From assembly GCA_020635075.1 (NCBI GenBank), contig JACKAM010000001.1, forward strand, positions 1,798,001 through 1,862,000: a DNA stretch of 64,000 bases. The letters are read 5' to 3'. The notes below the pieces were generated by a model, which ran no database searches, was not told the origin of the DNA, and worked only from the letters and a program-made list of their open reading frames with translations. Each line of letters starts with the position of its first letter. Position 1 is the stretch's first letter. The DNA is from Pseudobdellovibrionaceae bacterium. GTDB taxonomy: Bacteria > Bdellovibrionota > Bdellovibrionia > Bdellovibrionales > UBA1609. The translations under genes were made by a program, and so were the position numbers. Below are positions 1 through 8,979 of this stretch, one piece after another.

Positions 1-474
1 GGACTTCTTTACCATCTTGACGAGTTTGAAGACCCTCCCGCACCACGAGAGATGTTGATCGAACACGGCAAACAAATTGTTCGCAAGATGCTTGAGGATT
101 TTGATTCGGTGTCTTCTCGATCCGTCGCCTATGGGGGCTCCACCCGCGATGGAAGAACCACTCCGACGGCCACTCGCCTTGAGGGACTGCTGGCTGCTTA
201 TGAGTTTTTGCCAGATTCTGAAGCAGAGTTAAAAGCCGAGGTTTTGCGGATCTGTGAATTGGGCATCGCCTTCCTAATCAAACACCAAATCCGCCAGGAA
301 GGCCCCTTTAAAGGTGCGATCCCTCGAGCCATCGGTCCGGTTAAAAAAGGGAAAGACCGAAAATCAATTCGCCAGTTCAACCAGAGGGCGACTGAAATCC
401 GCATCGATTATGTTCAACATGCACTCAGCGCTATGCTGCAATTGAGGGATATTCGCCAAAAGGCCCGCCCCTAA
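1..474 (+). CDS. C-terminal part of an unidentified protein
   Basis: The reading frame is open from the first base, so this is the 3' end (157 codons) of a gene that starts before the window. An internal ATG at 52 is not a convincing start, because coding sequence (GLLYHLDEFEDPP) continues upstream of it. The sequence is mostly helical and soluble, with no membrane segment. The segments RLEGLLAAYEFLP and RIDYVQHALSAML have the rhythm of paired helices in alpha/alpha-toroid enzymes, but I do not recognise the family and assign no function. The end of the gene lies 40 bp from the end of the convergent MazG-like gene. Confidence 0.7.
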   Translation, partial: GLLYHLDEFEDPPAPREMLIEHGKQIVRKMLEDFDSVSSRSVAYGGSTRDGRTTPTATRLEGLLAAYEFLPDSEAELKAEVLRICELGIAFLIKHQIRQEGPFKGAIPRAIGPVKKGKDRKSIRQFNQRATEIRIDYVQHALSAMLQLRDIRQKARP

Positions 475-513
475 TGCCCCATTGGTCACCTTTAGATTTG
501 CTCTGAAAATCGA

Positions 514-870
514 TTATAGCTGATCGTATTTGTCGTTTTTACCGTGGGCCTTTTCCACCGGATACCTGATTGCGTTTTTGGCCATCTTTTGATCCAGAGC
601 CTGCCCCAAATCGAAGTCATTCCTCTGAGCAAAGCGAAGGAGAAAAAATAGGGTATCCGCCAACTCATCCGCCACATATTCTCTCTGCTTGGGGTGCTGC
701 AATAAGGCCTTTGACTGATCGTCATTTTTAAAGCGAAAGATCTCTAACAACTCAGTCGCTTCAGTAACCAGTCCAATGGCCAGGTCCTTGGGGCCATGAT
801 ATTGATCCCAGTCTCTGGCCTCGCAAAATGCCTGAACTTTTTCCGTCCATTTTCGCCAATTCTGTTCCAT
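514..870 (-). CDS. MazG-like nucleotide pyrophosphohydrolase
   Basis: A 118-residue, all-helical protein of the MazG/dCTPase (RS21-C6-like) superfamily. These cytosolic enzymes hydrolyse non-canonical or excess NTPs to NMP and pyrophosphate in a Mg-dependent reaction. The metal-binding pattern is visible as EATELLEI near residues 37-44 and DELADTLFFLL near 69-79, the two acidic helices of the family. The length matches single-domain members. The N-terminal WDQYHGPKDLAIGLV is also typical of this branch. GAGG-like bases sit about 8 bp before the ATG. It faces the preceding gene and is divergent from the FecR gene. The exact substrate cannot be read from the sequence. Confidence 0.88.
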   Translation of the reverse strand: MEQNWRKWTEKVQAFCEARDWDQYHGPKDLAIGLVTEATELLEIFRFKNDDQSKALLQHPKQREYVADELADTLFFLLRFAQRNDFDLGQALDQKMAKNAIRYPVEKAHGKNDKYDQL

Positions 871-1017
871 TTTTAAACCTCGCTGAAGTCATTGGATCTA
901 GCCCTTTGGCTAGCATTCCTCAAGCTCAATTTGGATCAATTTTGAGGTCCAGTTTTCCAATTCGCTTCTCAGTCGATTTTCTTGAAATTCCGATAGGTTA
1001 CATAAGGAGAATCGGTT

Positions 1018-3195
1018 ATGGCCAACTACCTAAGACGCTTAATACTCGCTTTCTGTTTGTCCGCAGCTTGCTACTACGCAACCGAAGATTGGTACCGACG
1101 TACTAATGTTTCCATTGCCAGCACGGGAAGACAGGAACCCATCGCACTTTTGCAGGATCTCACCAACGAAGTGCAACGGAAACCCCTCACCCGCGTGATT
1201 TGGGAAACCATCTCCAAGGACGAAAACTTGTTTGCCGGTGAGGCCATTCGCACGTCCGATGACTCAGAAGCAAAAATCATGTTTTTGAAATCCGGAACAG
1301 TGATCGAACTCGAACCTGATTCGCTGGTGGTGCTAGAGGAAACGGACAGCGGGCTCTCTCTTGATTTCCTAAAAGGTAACCTATTTGTCAAAACAGCGGG
1401 CCAAGGAGCTCCAGGCTCAGAACTGACACTCAAATCAGGAAAAAGCGAAATCAATCTGCAGAATGCTGATATCAGTCTCTCCAAAAAGGGCCAGAGTGAC
1501 TCAGTTGACGTTCAGGTTTATGGCGGAACTGCCCAGGTCAAACAGGGCGAGAAAACGGTTACCCTCGACAAAGACAAGTCAGGAACTCTGAGCCAACAGG
1601 GAATGGATGTGACCAAAACACAAATCAAGGTTCTCTCTCCCCTTCCTGGTGATCCTGTCTACATCGATTCAAAACGCAGAGAGCCGGTGCAGTTTCAGTG
1701 GGAAAAACTCTCTGCCGACTACCGCGTGTTTGTTGAGCGTGGCCGCAGCCGAAACCGTATGGTTCGCAGCCGAGAGGGATTCGCCACTGGCGACAAAGGT
1801 CAATTTGCCGTCACTTCAGTAGCCGGCAAGTACTACTGGCAGCTCGTGGCGGAACCCACAAAGCCGGGCCTGCCGGTTTTGAAGTCAGCCGTCATTCCAT
1901 TTGCCGTGATGGCAAAGGTCCCTCCCGTCCAGCTTGAACCTGAGAACCGGGCACAGTTGGTTATTGAAGCAGCCGACCCCACCGTGCGCATCAAGTGGGC
2001 CAACCCGGCCAAGCTCAAAAGTCTCCTTGTCCAAGTGGCCGAAGATCCTCAGTTGAAAAATTCCATTTTGCAGGAGCCTCTCAACGACAAGCTCAACTTT
2101 AAAGACATCACTTTAAATAAATCTGGAGCCTACTACTGGCGGCTAACAGGCTTTATGGACATCAAGGGCAAACTGCAACCTGTGTCCAGTGAAGTGCGGG
2201 TCTTTCAAGTCCAAGTCGGGGCCGAACTTGTTCCGCCAGAACTTCGCTCTCCACTGGCTCAGCAATCAATCAGCTACAACCAAGTCGTTGAAAAAGGGCT
2301 CTTTCTTTCATGGGATCCCGTCGCTGGAATTCCTGCCTATCAAGTGACTATTGAAAAGGGTGAGACTGCTGACCGACGTCTGGCATCTATTGAAGATGTT
2401 AAGAACCTCACATTCACACCGATCTTGGATTCAGAGGTTAATTCTTCTCCGGTAAGGGCCAATGATCTCACCAGCGGCGTATACAGGTGGACCGTGGTTT
2501 CTGTGGATTCCAATGGCAAAAAATCAGAACCGGCTCCCTACCGGCTGTTCACCATTACCGATGTGCCTCGCGTGGACTGGGCCCTGGGACCAGAACCTGA
2601 AAATTACCAATATTATACCAAGAAGCCCGCATTGATCGTTAAGTGGTTAAAGGGCGACAATCCCGCTGTCACCCGTTGGCGCTACAAATTGGTTCCTGAG
2701 GGATCAGACATGGACAGCGAAAAATGGAAAGTAACTACGACCACTGACCTTCGCACCTATGTTGATACAGAAGGAACCTGGCAGATTCTGGTCGAAGCCT
2801 TGAATGACAAGAACCAAACCGTAGCCAAATCGAGTGTCAAAGAAGTCAACGTTACTCCCAAACCTCTCCTGCCAAGTCCCAATTTTGCCTCCGAGCTTCC
2901 CGAAGTTCTAAAGGCCAACCGCAAGGGGGACCTAAGTCTTCGCTGGGATCCTGTCAACGGAGCGCAAAAGTATAAGCTCATGCTGAAGAACAACAAGGGG
3001 AAAAAGGTTAAGGAAATGACTCTAACCTCAACTAACTCGGATTTAACCAGGTTAGCACCCGGCGACTATCAAGTATTTCTTCAAAGTGTAGACGAACACG
3101 GTCGAAACGGTCCGGTGAGCACAGGTCGAACCCTTCAGGTACCAAAGACAAGTGATATTAAAGCACCAAAACTTAAGACAATTCAGGTGAAATAG
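1018..3195 (+). CDS. FecR-domain protein with FnIII-like repeats
   Basis: A 725-residue exported or membrane-anchored protein. An N-terminal hydrophobic stretch (about residues 5-20) is followed by a FecR-type domain at about 60-190 (GEAIRTSDDSEAKIMFLKSG, then VYGGTAQVKQGEKTVTL). After this come at least four fibronectin-III-like modules, each recognisable by a W in FQWE, IKWAN, LSWDPV or LRWDPV followed by a YxV/YKL strand. FecR domains without a sigma-factor neighbour are usually periplasmic ligand- or polymer-binding modules. The start is supported by AAGGAG about 9 bp upstream. It is followed closely by another FnIII-like gene that ends in a barrel, so the two probably form an envelope pair. 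Its partner or ligand is unknown. Confidence 0.8.
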   Translation: MANYLRRLILAFCLSAACYYATEDWYRRTNVSIASTGRQEPIALLQDLTNEVQRKPLTRVIWETISKDENLFAGEAIRTSDDSEAKIMFLKSGTVIELEPDSLVVLEETDSGLSLDFLKGNLFVKTAGQGAPGSELTLKSGKSEINLQNADISLSKKGQSDSVDVQVYGGTAQVKQGEKTVTLDKDKSGTLSQQGMDVTKTQIKVLSPLPGDPVYIDSKRREPVQFQWEKLSADYRVFVERGRSRNRMVRSREGFATGDKGQFAVTSVAGKYYWQLVAEPTKPGLPVLKSAVIPFAVMAKVPPVQLEPENRAQLVIEAADPTVRIKWANPAKLKSLLVQVAEDPQLKNSILQEPLNDKLNFKDITLNKSGAYYWRLTGFMDIKGKLQPVSSEVRVFQVQVGAELVPPELRSPLAQQSISYNQVVEKGLFLSWDPVAGIPAYQVTIEKGETADRRLASIEDVKNLTFTPILDSEVNSSPVRANDLTSGVYRWTVVSVDSNGKKSEPAPYRLFTITDVPRVDWALGPEPENYQYYTKKPALIVKWLKGDNPAVTRWRYKLVPEGSDMDSEKWKVTTTTDLRTYVDTEGTWQILVEALNDKNQTVAKSSVKEVNVTPKPLLPSPNFASELPEVLKANRKGDLSLRWDPVNGAQKYKLMLKNNKGKKVKEMTLTSTNSDLTRLAPGDYQVFLQSVDEHGRNGPVSTGRTLQVPKTSDIKAPKLKTIQVK

Positions 3196-3286
3196 ATAGG
3201 TCGAATTCTTGAAAAGTAACCGGCATCTTTTCATATCAACTAGGATTCTCCGAGGGCGGCCCCGCCCTGCCGGAGAGGTGGCATTG

Positions 3287-4951
3287 GTGAAAACCCTTTT
3301 GGTAAAAGGGGTTTTTGCCGCTTGCTTAGGAAGCCTAGGCTCGCTCAGTTTTTTGGCCGGCGGACCTCAGGCCATTGGAGCTGAGTCATCCACGGTTCGC
3401 CGAGACGTTAATCTCGAGTGGGAAGAAGTCGAATTTGCCACCAGCTATCAAATCCGCCTGACGCGCAAGCCCCGTCCCGACTCCAGTGAACCCTCGCGAA
3501 CCTTTAAAACCAATGAGCCCAAATGGAGTGGAGACCTCAAGCCAGGGTTTTACACCATGGAACTTCGCTCTTACGACGACCGAGGAGTTCCCGGTGAGTG
3601 GAGTGAGCCCTCGGAATTTTGGGTTAAGATCCCGCCCCCAACTCCATTAACTCCTGAAGCCAATAAAGGGATTCGCACCAAGGAAACGAAGGAATACGAA
3701 ACCAGATTCTCTTGGAAGGCTTTCTCTGGCGCCAGCAGATATAAGGTCGAAATCGAATCTGAAGATGGATCGTTTAAATCGAGCAAGGAGGTAGAGGAGA
3801 ACAAGCTTGAGTTGGATCTGCCCGTCGCCAAAATCTACAAGTGGCGAGTCTATGCCTTGATGGGGGAAAATCTGGATCCCGGTGAAATTCCCGAACAATG
3901 GCGAAAGTTCAGTCTGGTGGGCGCTCCTCTGGAAAAGCCAAACCTGCAGCAGCCTTTAACCAAATATGTCCAGGAGCTCAACTGGAAGGCTCCGGAGTTT
4001 GCCCAAGCCTATGACTGTATCGTGCAAAGACGCTCGGGTGAAGACGGTAGCTGGAGGACCGTCAGCAAGGTCAAAGGACATAAGGAAAGTCCTCTCCCTT
4101 TTGATCTCTCCAATCCGACCGGATTTTATAAACTCAAGGTCCAGGCTCGATCTTACTTAAGAGAAAAGTCCGAAATTGCCGAAATGGAGTTTGAAGTCCG
4201 TGGAGGAATTCGCAGCCCGGCAGCACTTGAAGAAGCCCAATTGAGAGACTCTCTCGAACGGCCCTCGCACATCTACTATATTGCCAGCTATCTCATTACC
4301 CAGGTGGACTACACAGGCACAGACCGCGAACTGAACTCGGTCTCCACCTTCAATGCCTTGGGTGGCACAGGGCGGCTGGGTGTAGGTTACCAAAACGCCA
4401 AAAGTTTATGGGGCGGGTTTGGTATTGTGGATTTAAGTGGGTTTGACTTAGGCGGCGAAAGATACACCTTCGCCGCCGCCGAAATACATGGAACTTACAA
4501 ACAGTATTGGGGAAAAAACCAAGTGCTCTATGGAGCCGGCATTTTTCTTAAACAACTTCCCGACCTGAGGGGTAGTGAAAGTACTGGCTTTACAGGCCTA
4601 GGAAAGGTGCAAAACTACGGACCGCACATTGGTGTTCAGCTGTGGCGCCCGGTGAGTTCACGACTGGGATTCCAGGCACAGGCAAGGGCCTACGTCTCAT
4701 TATTTGGTTCGGCACCTAATGGACAATCTGTGGCTCCAGCTTTGTCTTACCAGGCGGGAGTGCTGGGGACCTATCGGATTAATTCGCAAATGATGGGCTA
4801 TGCGGGATACGTGTATAGGTTGGATAACTCGAATTATGAGGCGAATCCGTTTAGCGCGTCACATCCGGATAGTTTTGCTGAGTCGGGGGATTTGAATTCG
4901 TTAAAGCTTGGTGGGCACTACCTCAACCTCAAACTCGAATATTCCTACTAA
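3287..4951 (+). CDS. FnIII-like repeats plus outer-membrane barrel protein
   Basis: The frame is open from a TTG at 3209. The GTG at 3287 is the better start: GGAGAG lies 9 bp upstream, and it begins directly with a signal peptide (VKTLLVKGVFAACL, ending near AIGA). The mature part has three FnIII-like modules (VNLEWEEVEFATSYQIRL; TRFSWKAFSGASRYKVEI; QELNWKAPEFAQAYDCIV). The last 230 residues alternate short hydrophobic strands and glycines (GRLGVGYQNAK, GGFGIVDLSG, LNLKLEYSY) and end in an aromatic residue, the signature of an outer-membrane barrel. The upstream FecR/FnIII protein may be its periplasmic partner. The stop codon lies 2 bp before the terminal repeat of an IS. Confidence 0.75.
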   Translation: MKTLLVKGVFAACLGSLGSLSFLAGGPQAIGAESSTVRRDVNLEWEEVEFATSYQIRLTRKPRPDSSEPSRTFKTNEPKWSGDLKPGFYTMELRSYDDRGVPGEWSEPSEFWVKIPPPTPLTPEANKGIRTKETKEYETRFSWKAFSGASRYKVEIESEDGSFKSSKEVEENKLELDLPVAKIYKWRVYALMGENLDPGEIPEQWRKFSLVGAPLEKPNLQQPLTKYVQELNWKAPEFAQAYDCIVQRRSGEDGSWRTVSKVKGHKESPLPFDLSNPTGFYKLKVQARSYLREKSEIAEMEFEVRGGIRSPAALEEAQLRDSLERPSHIYYIASYLITQVDYTGTDRELNSVSTFNALGGTGRLGVGYQNAKSLWGGFGIVDLSGFDLGGERYTFAAAEIHGTYKQYWGKNQVLYGAGIFLKQLPDLRGSESTGFTGLGKVQNYGPHIGVQLWRPVSSRLGFQAQARAYVSLFGSAPNGQSVAPALSYQAGVLGTYRINSQMMGYAGYVYRLDNSNYEANPFSASHPDSFAESGDLNSLKLGGHYLNLKLEYSY

Positions 4952-5034
4952 AAACTGGCCCCCTTGATTGTTGATCCCAACCGCCTCAATCCCTCCTTGA
5001 TTGTCCGGCCCCTGCGATCGACACGCTTAAAGCC

Positions 5035-5110
5035 TCAGACATATCTATGTATCCATTTATTGCGTCCGGCAGCTGCGCCATCGCTCAGAGCGCAGCACCA
5101 CGCCGAACTG
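5035..5110 (-). repeat. Dispersed palindromic repeat, copy 1
   Basis: The complement of this stretch matches 19366-19424 over about 58 bp (shared TGGTGCTGCGCTCTGAG and CCGGACGCAATAAATGGAT). The match resumes weakly at 20735 after the IS110 element. The centre can fold as a hairpin (GCTGCGC/GCGCAGC). In this copy the repeat is uninterrupted and lies between the left terminal repeat of the IS and its transposase gene. Confidence 0.75.
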
Positions 5111-5157
5111 GGTTTTAAACATGTTGATCTGCGGAGAACGTCCCCTCAGCCGTTAGG

Positions 5158-6066
5158 CTACGAGGCCGAAGCCTCCATCAAAGGCTTTGCCCTATTCGGT
5201 CGCTTTTGTTTTATTAATACATGGTTGTGAAAATGAATGTAGAGCTGAAGGTGAGCGTCCAGCCTCTCAGGTTTTTTGGTCGTACACCAGGTCTTGCGTA
5301 CGAGGCGACTGATGTTGTCCCTCAGCATGGCAAATGTGTGATTAAGGGTAAACAATGGGTCAAACCCAAGCTTCTTCAGCTCGCCTTGCCCGGCCACACA
5401 TCCTCTGCCCCCTTTTACCGTTTGGTGGTCACATTTGGGAAACCACCTTTTCACCGCCCCTCGATAATGAGGGTTTTCGTCTGACTCAATCAAAACCTCG
5501 GGGATGGTCTTTGTTGCTAGCCTCTCAAAGAGGGCATTGCGCTGTCGAGGTCTTTCATCAGGTCTGTGGCCGTATTTTTTGCGTGAGATTTTAGCCAGAA
5601 GCCCCTTTGCTGGCATGCGAGAAACCACGATTCCAAAGATCCACCTCTCGATGGGGTTGACTGCCATGGTGACCGACAAGGGTTTGCACTTGGTGTGCTC
5701 GATGGTTTCAAGATCATCAAATTGAAAAGCAGATATTGAGTGCAGACGTTCAAAGTCCTTTTGGTTTTGCTCTCTGGCTACCTGGGCGAGAAAGAGGAAC
5801 TTTCTAACCACGGTTTTGCGGTTGGTGCCCAGGAGTAGGGCGATTCTTCTTTGAGAGACACAGGACGCGAGTAGTTCTCGGATTCTGGGATTGATGCGAC
5901 GTTTTTTCTGCCGGTAGCAAAGCTGAAAGGTGGCCTCGGAATAGGTTCGTCGACAGTGATGACAGCGAAATCGCTTAAGTTTACGTCCGTCCGAAGCGCG
6001 AACGAAGGATCCGAACTTCGAATGGCTGGGATTTGGGCTATTGCAGTGAGGGCATTCTCGCTTCAT
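5158..6066 (-). CDS. Zinc-ribbon DDE-type IS transposase (IS1/IS1595-like)
   Basis: Transposase of the IS bounded by 4954 and 6140. The N-terminus holds a zinc ribbon (CPHC, about 20 residues later CHHC), as in InsA-type and IS1595-type proteins. A helix-turn-helix segment follows (RIALLLGTNRKTVVRKF), then an RNase-H-like catalytic core with candidate acidic residues in FDDLETIEH and ESDENPHY. The last third (LNHTFAMLRDNISRLVRKTW) resembles the C-terminal part of IS1-type transposases. The ATG at 6066 places the first zinc cysteines at residues 5-8. An in-frame TTG at 6084 is possible. The gene appears intact. The exact IS family is inferred from motifs only. Confidence 0.8.
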   Translation of the reverse strand: MKRECPHCNSPNPSHSKFGSFVRASDGRKLKRFRCHHCRRTYSEATFQLCYRQKKRRINPRIRELLASCVSQRRIALLLGTNRKTVVRKFLFLAQVAREQNQKDFERLHSISAFQFDDLETIEHTKCKPLSVTMAVNPIERWIFGIVVSRMPAKGLLAKISRKKYGHRPDERPRQRNALFERLATKTIPEVLIESDENPHYRGAVKRWFPKCDHQTVKGGRGCVAGQGELKKLGFDPLFTLNHTFAMLRDNISRLVRKTWCTTKKPERLDAHLQLYIHFHNHVLIKQKRPNRAKPLMEASAS

Positions 6067-6140
6067 TGCCAGGTAGTAAGGCAAATGGCTTGCCAGGAGA
6101 ATAGGTTAGGTTATGGGGATCAACAATCAAGGGGGCCAGT

Positions 6141-8045
6141 TTACGCGATTTTAACTTTGTCGGCGCCTTCGGCCTCATAATCCGAATACTGCGTCTGCAC
6201 CCTCACCTCTTTCCCACTCTCATCCACATACCCACGAACCTTGTGCAGCTTCAACGCATCACTCTTACCCTTCACTTCCACTTTCCCGGCCTCTTCAACA
6301 ATAAACTCGCCCTTAACAATTTCTGCTATTTCATTACTCAACAGCAGATCCGTACCAAAGGCCTTCGTCGACGCCTCAATTCTCGACGCCTGATTCACAG
6401 TATCCCCAATAACCGTATATTCCATACGCTCATCAGATCCAATTGTTCCTGAAATCACCGAGCCACAATGAAGTCCAATACCCATTTTTATTGGCACCTG
6501 ACCGCGCTCACCCCGCGTCTGATTTAGTTTATCAAGAGCTTCCCTCATTTCCATGCACGCTTTAACAGCGTTAAATGGATCCCGGTCACTCGGATTTGGA
6601 GCACCCCAAACCGCCATAATAGCGTCGCCAATAAACTTATCCACCACCCCGCCGTGGCGATTAATGATACCCACCATGATCTGAAAGTACTCATTCAACA
6701 TATCGACGACTTCTTCAGGAGTGTGGCCTTCACTAAACTTGGTAAAGCCACGAATATCACTGAAGAAAACTGTCACATCTTTACGGCTGCCACCCAGGTG
6801 CAGATCGCCCTTCATCAAGTCGTCTGCAACAGATGAGCCATGGAACTTATTAAGCAAGTTCTTAACTTTGTCGCGCTCCTGAAGACCACTCACCATTTCG
6901 TCGAAGGCTGAGGCCAACTGGCCCACTTCATCCAGCGATCGAACATTGGAACGGACGTTGAAATTTCCGGCTGCAATGGCATGGGTCAAATCCACCAATT
7001 TCTCGATAGGTGCCGTCAATGTCAGCGACAGCAGAAAAACGACAAACAAGGCAATTGACAGTGACTGCCCAGTAATACGAAATGCTTCCCGCCGCACAGA
7101 TTTTGCCGCCTCCAGAATGACCTCTTCCGAAGCCTGGGAGATCACTGTGACTCCCATCGAGGTGCGGGCAAAGGCCCCGGTAAAGGCCTCTCCCTTTTCT
7201 GACAGAAAGCGCAACTGCCCCTGCTTTAACTGAGAGCGAAGGGCTTCGCGAACAATTGGTACTTCAGCCTTGGTGACATTACCGAAAACTTGTTTTTCAT
7301 CGGGGTGGGCCAACAGAAAACCCTCGCGATCCACCAAATAGAGCAAGCGCTCGCTGACCCGGCCGAATACCTTTTGCAGGCGGTCCAAACGAATATCGGC
7401 CAAAGCGATATGAGTGATGTTTCCATAATCGTCAGCAACAAAAGGAAGTGCCAAAGTAACCAGAGGGGCTCCACCTTCAAGAGTTGAGTTGCGAAGCTCC
7501 ACCTCGCCGGCGAACACAGCTGCCATGTTGAGTCTCTGACTTCGCCTTTGGTGAGTGCGGACCCGGTCGATGTAATCGGCTCCCAATTTGTACTGCTTCA
7601 GATATTCATCATTAACCACTCGATCCAATGGCTTTTGTCCACCACGGGACCAAACCTCAAGTGAGATCAAATCCCGATCCTGCCGAAAGGTAAGAAAAAG
7701 CGCCTTTTCCTTTTCCTCTTTTGATGTGTACTCTTTGTGTAGCAAAGATGCGACCATCTTCACCTTGTCCACATAGCCGATCAGTAGGTTTTCGACCTCA
7801 GTGGCGCGGGCTCCAGCCTGTCCACGGTTGGAGTCGTTTTCACGAGAAATAGTGATCTTCTCAAACAGGTCTGTACTTTTAAACGCGATCGCCCCGGCCA
7901 CGCCAAGGATGATGATGAGAGTAAGTACAACCAGTTTGATACTGATTGGTATGCGAATCTTTACACCTGCTTTCACAATTTTCTTGTCGGTATTCAGGCA
8001 TATAGAGATGAACCGGCAAACGAATTCTAGACCTTCGGCCAACAC
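6141..8045 (-). CDS. Membrane class III adenylate cyclase (cache-HAMP-cyclase)
   Basis: A 634-residue sensor cyclase that probably makes cAMP at the inner membrane. Order: transmembrane helix at about 35-55, a large periplasmic sensor with dCache-like features (about 60-325, with LVDREGFLLAHPDE), a second transmembrane helix (about 328-350), HAMP (IEKLVDLTHAIAAGNF onward), and a class III catalytic domain from about 424. Metal-binding aspartates are in FFSDIRGFT (D430) and FIGDAIMAVWG (D474). The base-selecting lysine is K470 (VDKFIGD) with threonine T544 in EYTVIGDTVN, and the transition-state residues are N551 and R555. This set indicates an ATP cyclase. The GTG start has GGGA upstream, but its exact position is uncertain. 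The stop codon abuts the IS. Confidence 0.9.
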   Translation of the reverse strand: MLAEGLEFVCRFISICLNTDKKIVKAGVKIRIPISIKLVVLTLIIILGVAGAIAFKSTDLFEKITISRENDSNRGQAGARATEVENLLIGYVDKVKMVASLLHKEYTSKEEKEKALFLTFRQDRDLISLEVWSRGGQKPLDRVVNDEYLKQYKLGADYIDRVRTHQRRSQRLNMAAVFAGEVELRNSTLEGGAPLVTLALPFVADDYGNITHIALADIRLDRLQKVFGRVSERLLYLVDREGFLLAHPDEKQVFGNVTKAEVPIVREALRSQLKQGQLRFLSEKGEAFTGAFARTSMGVTVISQASEEVILEAAKSVRREAFRITGQSLSIALFVVFLLSLTLTAPIEKLVDLTHAIAAGNFNVRSNVRSLDEVGQLASAFDEMVSGLQERDKVKNLLNKFHGSSVADDLMKGDLHLGGSRKDVTVFFSDIRGFTKFSEGHTPEEVVDMLNEYFQIMVGIINRHGGVVDKFIGDAIMAVWGAPNPSDRDPFNAVKACMEMREALDKLNQTRGERGQVPIKMGIGLHCGSVISGTIGSDERMEYTVIGDTVNQASRIEASTKAFGTDLLLSNEIAEIVKGEFIVEEAGKVEVKGKSDALKLHKVRGYVDESGKEVRVQTQYSDYEAEGADKVKIA

Positions 8046-8184
8046 GATTTCCCAGGTCTAAACATCCGTCAGGATTTTAATCCTAGTTGTTCACATCCCT
8101 CATCTTTGCTTAAATGACTATTGAGCCAAAGATAACGGCTCCTACCGGGTAATCTCCTATTGAAATGGGCTGGATGAAGGTCTA

Positions 8185-8784
8185 GTGGTTGATCAGCGGC
8201 GCAAGGTCATGACAATGGCTTCTCTGGGGGGGCTCCTCGTTTTGGGGATGACCCTGTACTCGTCCATGCGCAAAGGACAAGCTGTAAAATCCGGTGACTG
8301 GGGACGGGCCAAGAGCGATCCCTCGGTTAAGTCTCTTAGCGCACCCAAGCCCAAGCTAAATTTGATCCCCGTCACCGGCCCTGACCTCAAGCAAGCCATC
8401 ATCGGGGCTGGTTATCGCTCGACCCTCCTCTATGTGTGGAACTCCAAGTGCCTCAGGTGCGGAGATGATCTCAAAAACCTTCAACGCATGAAGGTATTTT
8501 ACGAGCCCTACAAAATTGGCATTGCCAGCCTCGTTTTGGACCCGCCCCAGTTAAACGAGTACCTCGTCAATTATTTCACCCATTTCAGTTTTACCCCCAG
8601 TTTTTCCCTTTACCAAAGGCAGGACCTTCAGCCGGCATTCTTGAGGGAAATTCACGCTGAGTACACAGGGGTTGTTCCAGCCTTTTTCGTGTACAACCGA
8701 ATTGGCGAAGTGGTGGATATGTGGACAGGCCCCACCTCTATTCGCGATGTCGACGCTCGGTTTCGTCAGTCTTTCAATCGATAG
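8185..8784 (+). CDS. Membrane-anchored thioredoxin-like protein
   Basis: A 199-residue protein with one N-terminal hydrophobic helix (about 10-27) and a thioredoxin-like domain. STLLYVWNSKCLRCGDDL matches the strand, CxxC and helix of TlpA/thioredoxin folds (CLRC). GVVPAFFVYNRIGEVVDMW holds the cis-proline strand-turn-strand. It is likely anchored in the inner membrane facing the periplasm. GTG at 8185 is the start, with AAGG 4 bp upstream. It is divergent from the adenylate cyclase gene. Whether it reduces, oxidises or only uses the fold for binding cannot be told. Confidence 0.75.
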   Translation: MVDQRRKVMTMASLGGLLVLGMTLYSSMRKGQAVKSGDWGRAKSDPSVKSLSAPKPKLNLIPVTGPDLKQAIIGAGYRSTLLYVWNSKCLRCGDDLKNLQRMKVFYEPYKIGIASLVLDPPQLNEYLVNYFTHFSFTPSFSLYQRQDLQPAFLREIHAEYTGVVPAFFVYNRIGEVVDMWTGPTSIRDVDARFRQSFNR

Positions 8785-8979
8785 TAACCCTTCTAAGCAG
8801 GCGCATTGTCTGTTTCCTCCCTAGTTGACTCATACCCAGACAGACAGCCCCCACCACCGGGTTTTCACCAGGCAGGAGGCCGTTCTTGAAGATTCGGTTA
8901 CTTAAGGATTGCTCCTATTGACCTTTCTATCCAAAACTGCTGAACTAGGTCGAATTCCGCAACCACAGGGGGATTGAGG

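Larger units (their letters stand above)
4954..6140. mobile_element. Insertion sequence with 25-bp terminal inverted repeats
   Basis: The element of about 1.19 kb is bounded by near-perfect inverted repeats: 4954-4978 on the left, core GGCCCCCTTGATTGTTGATC, and its complement at 6116-6140. It carries one transposase gene on the minus strand. No target-site duplication is obvious. The left terminal repeat begins 2 bp after the stop of the FnIII/barrel gene, and the right one ends at the base before the stop codon of the cyclase gene. A second TIR-like string (CCTTGATTGTCCGGCCCC) lies at about 4995-5012, so the left end may be composite. A related small element lies at 27930-28185. Confidence 0.85.

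Noticed and set aside
4964..5230. Plus-strand 88-codon frame in the left end of the IS
   Set aside because: It is made of the terminal repeat and the dispersed repeat; similar reading frames appear in the other repeat copy only because of the shared DNA.
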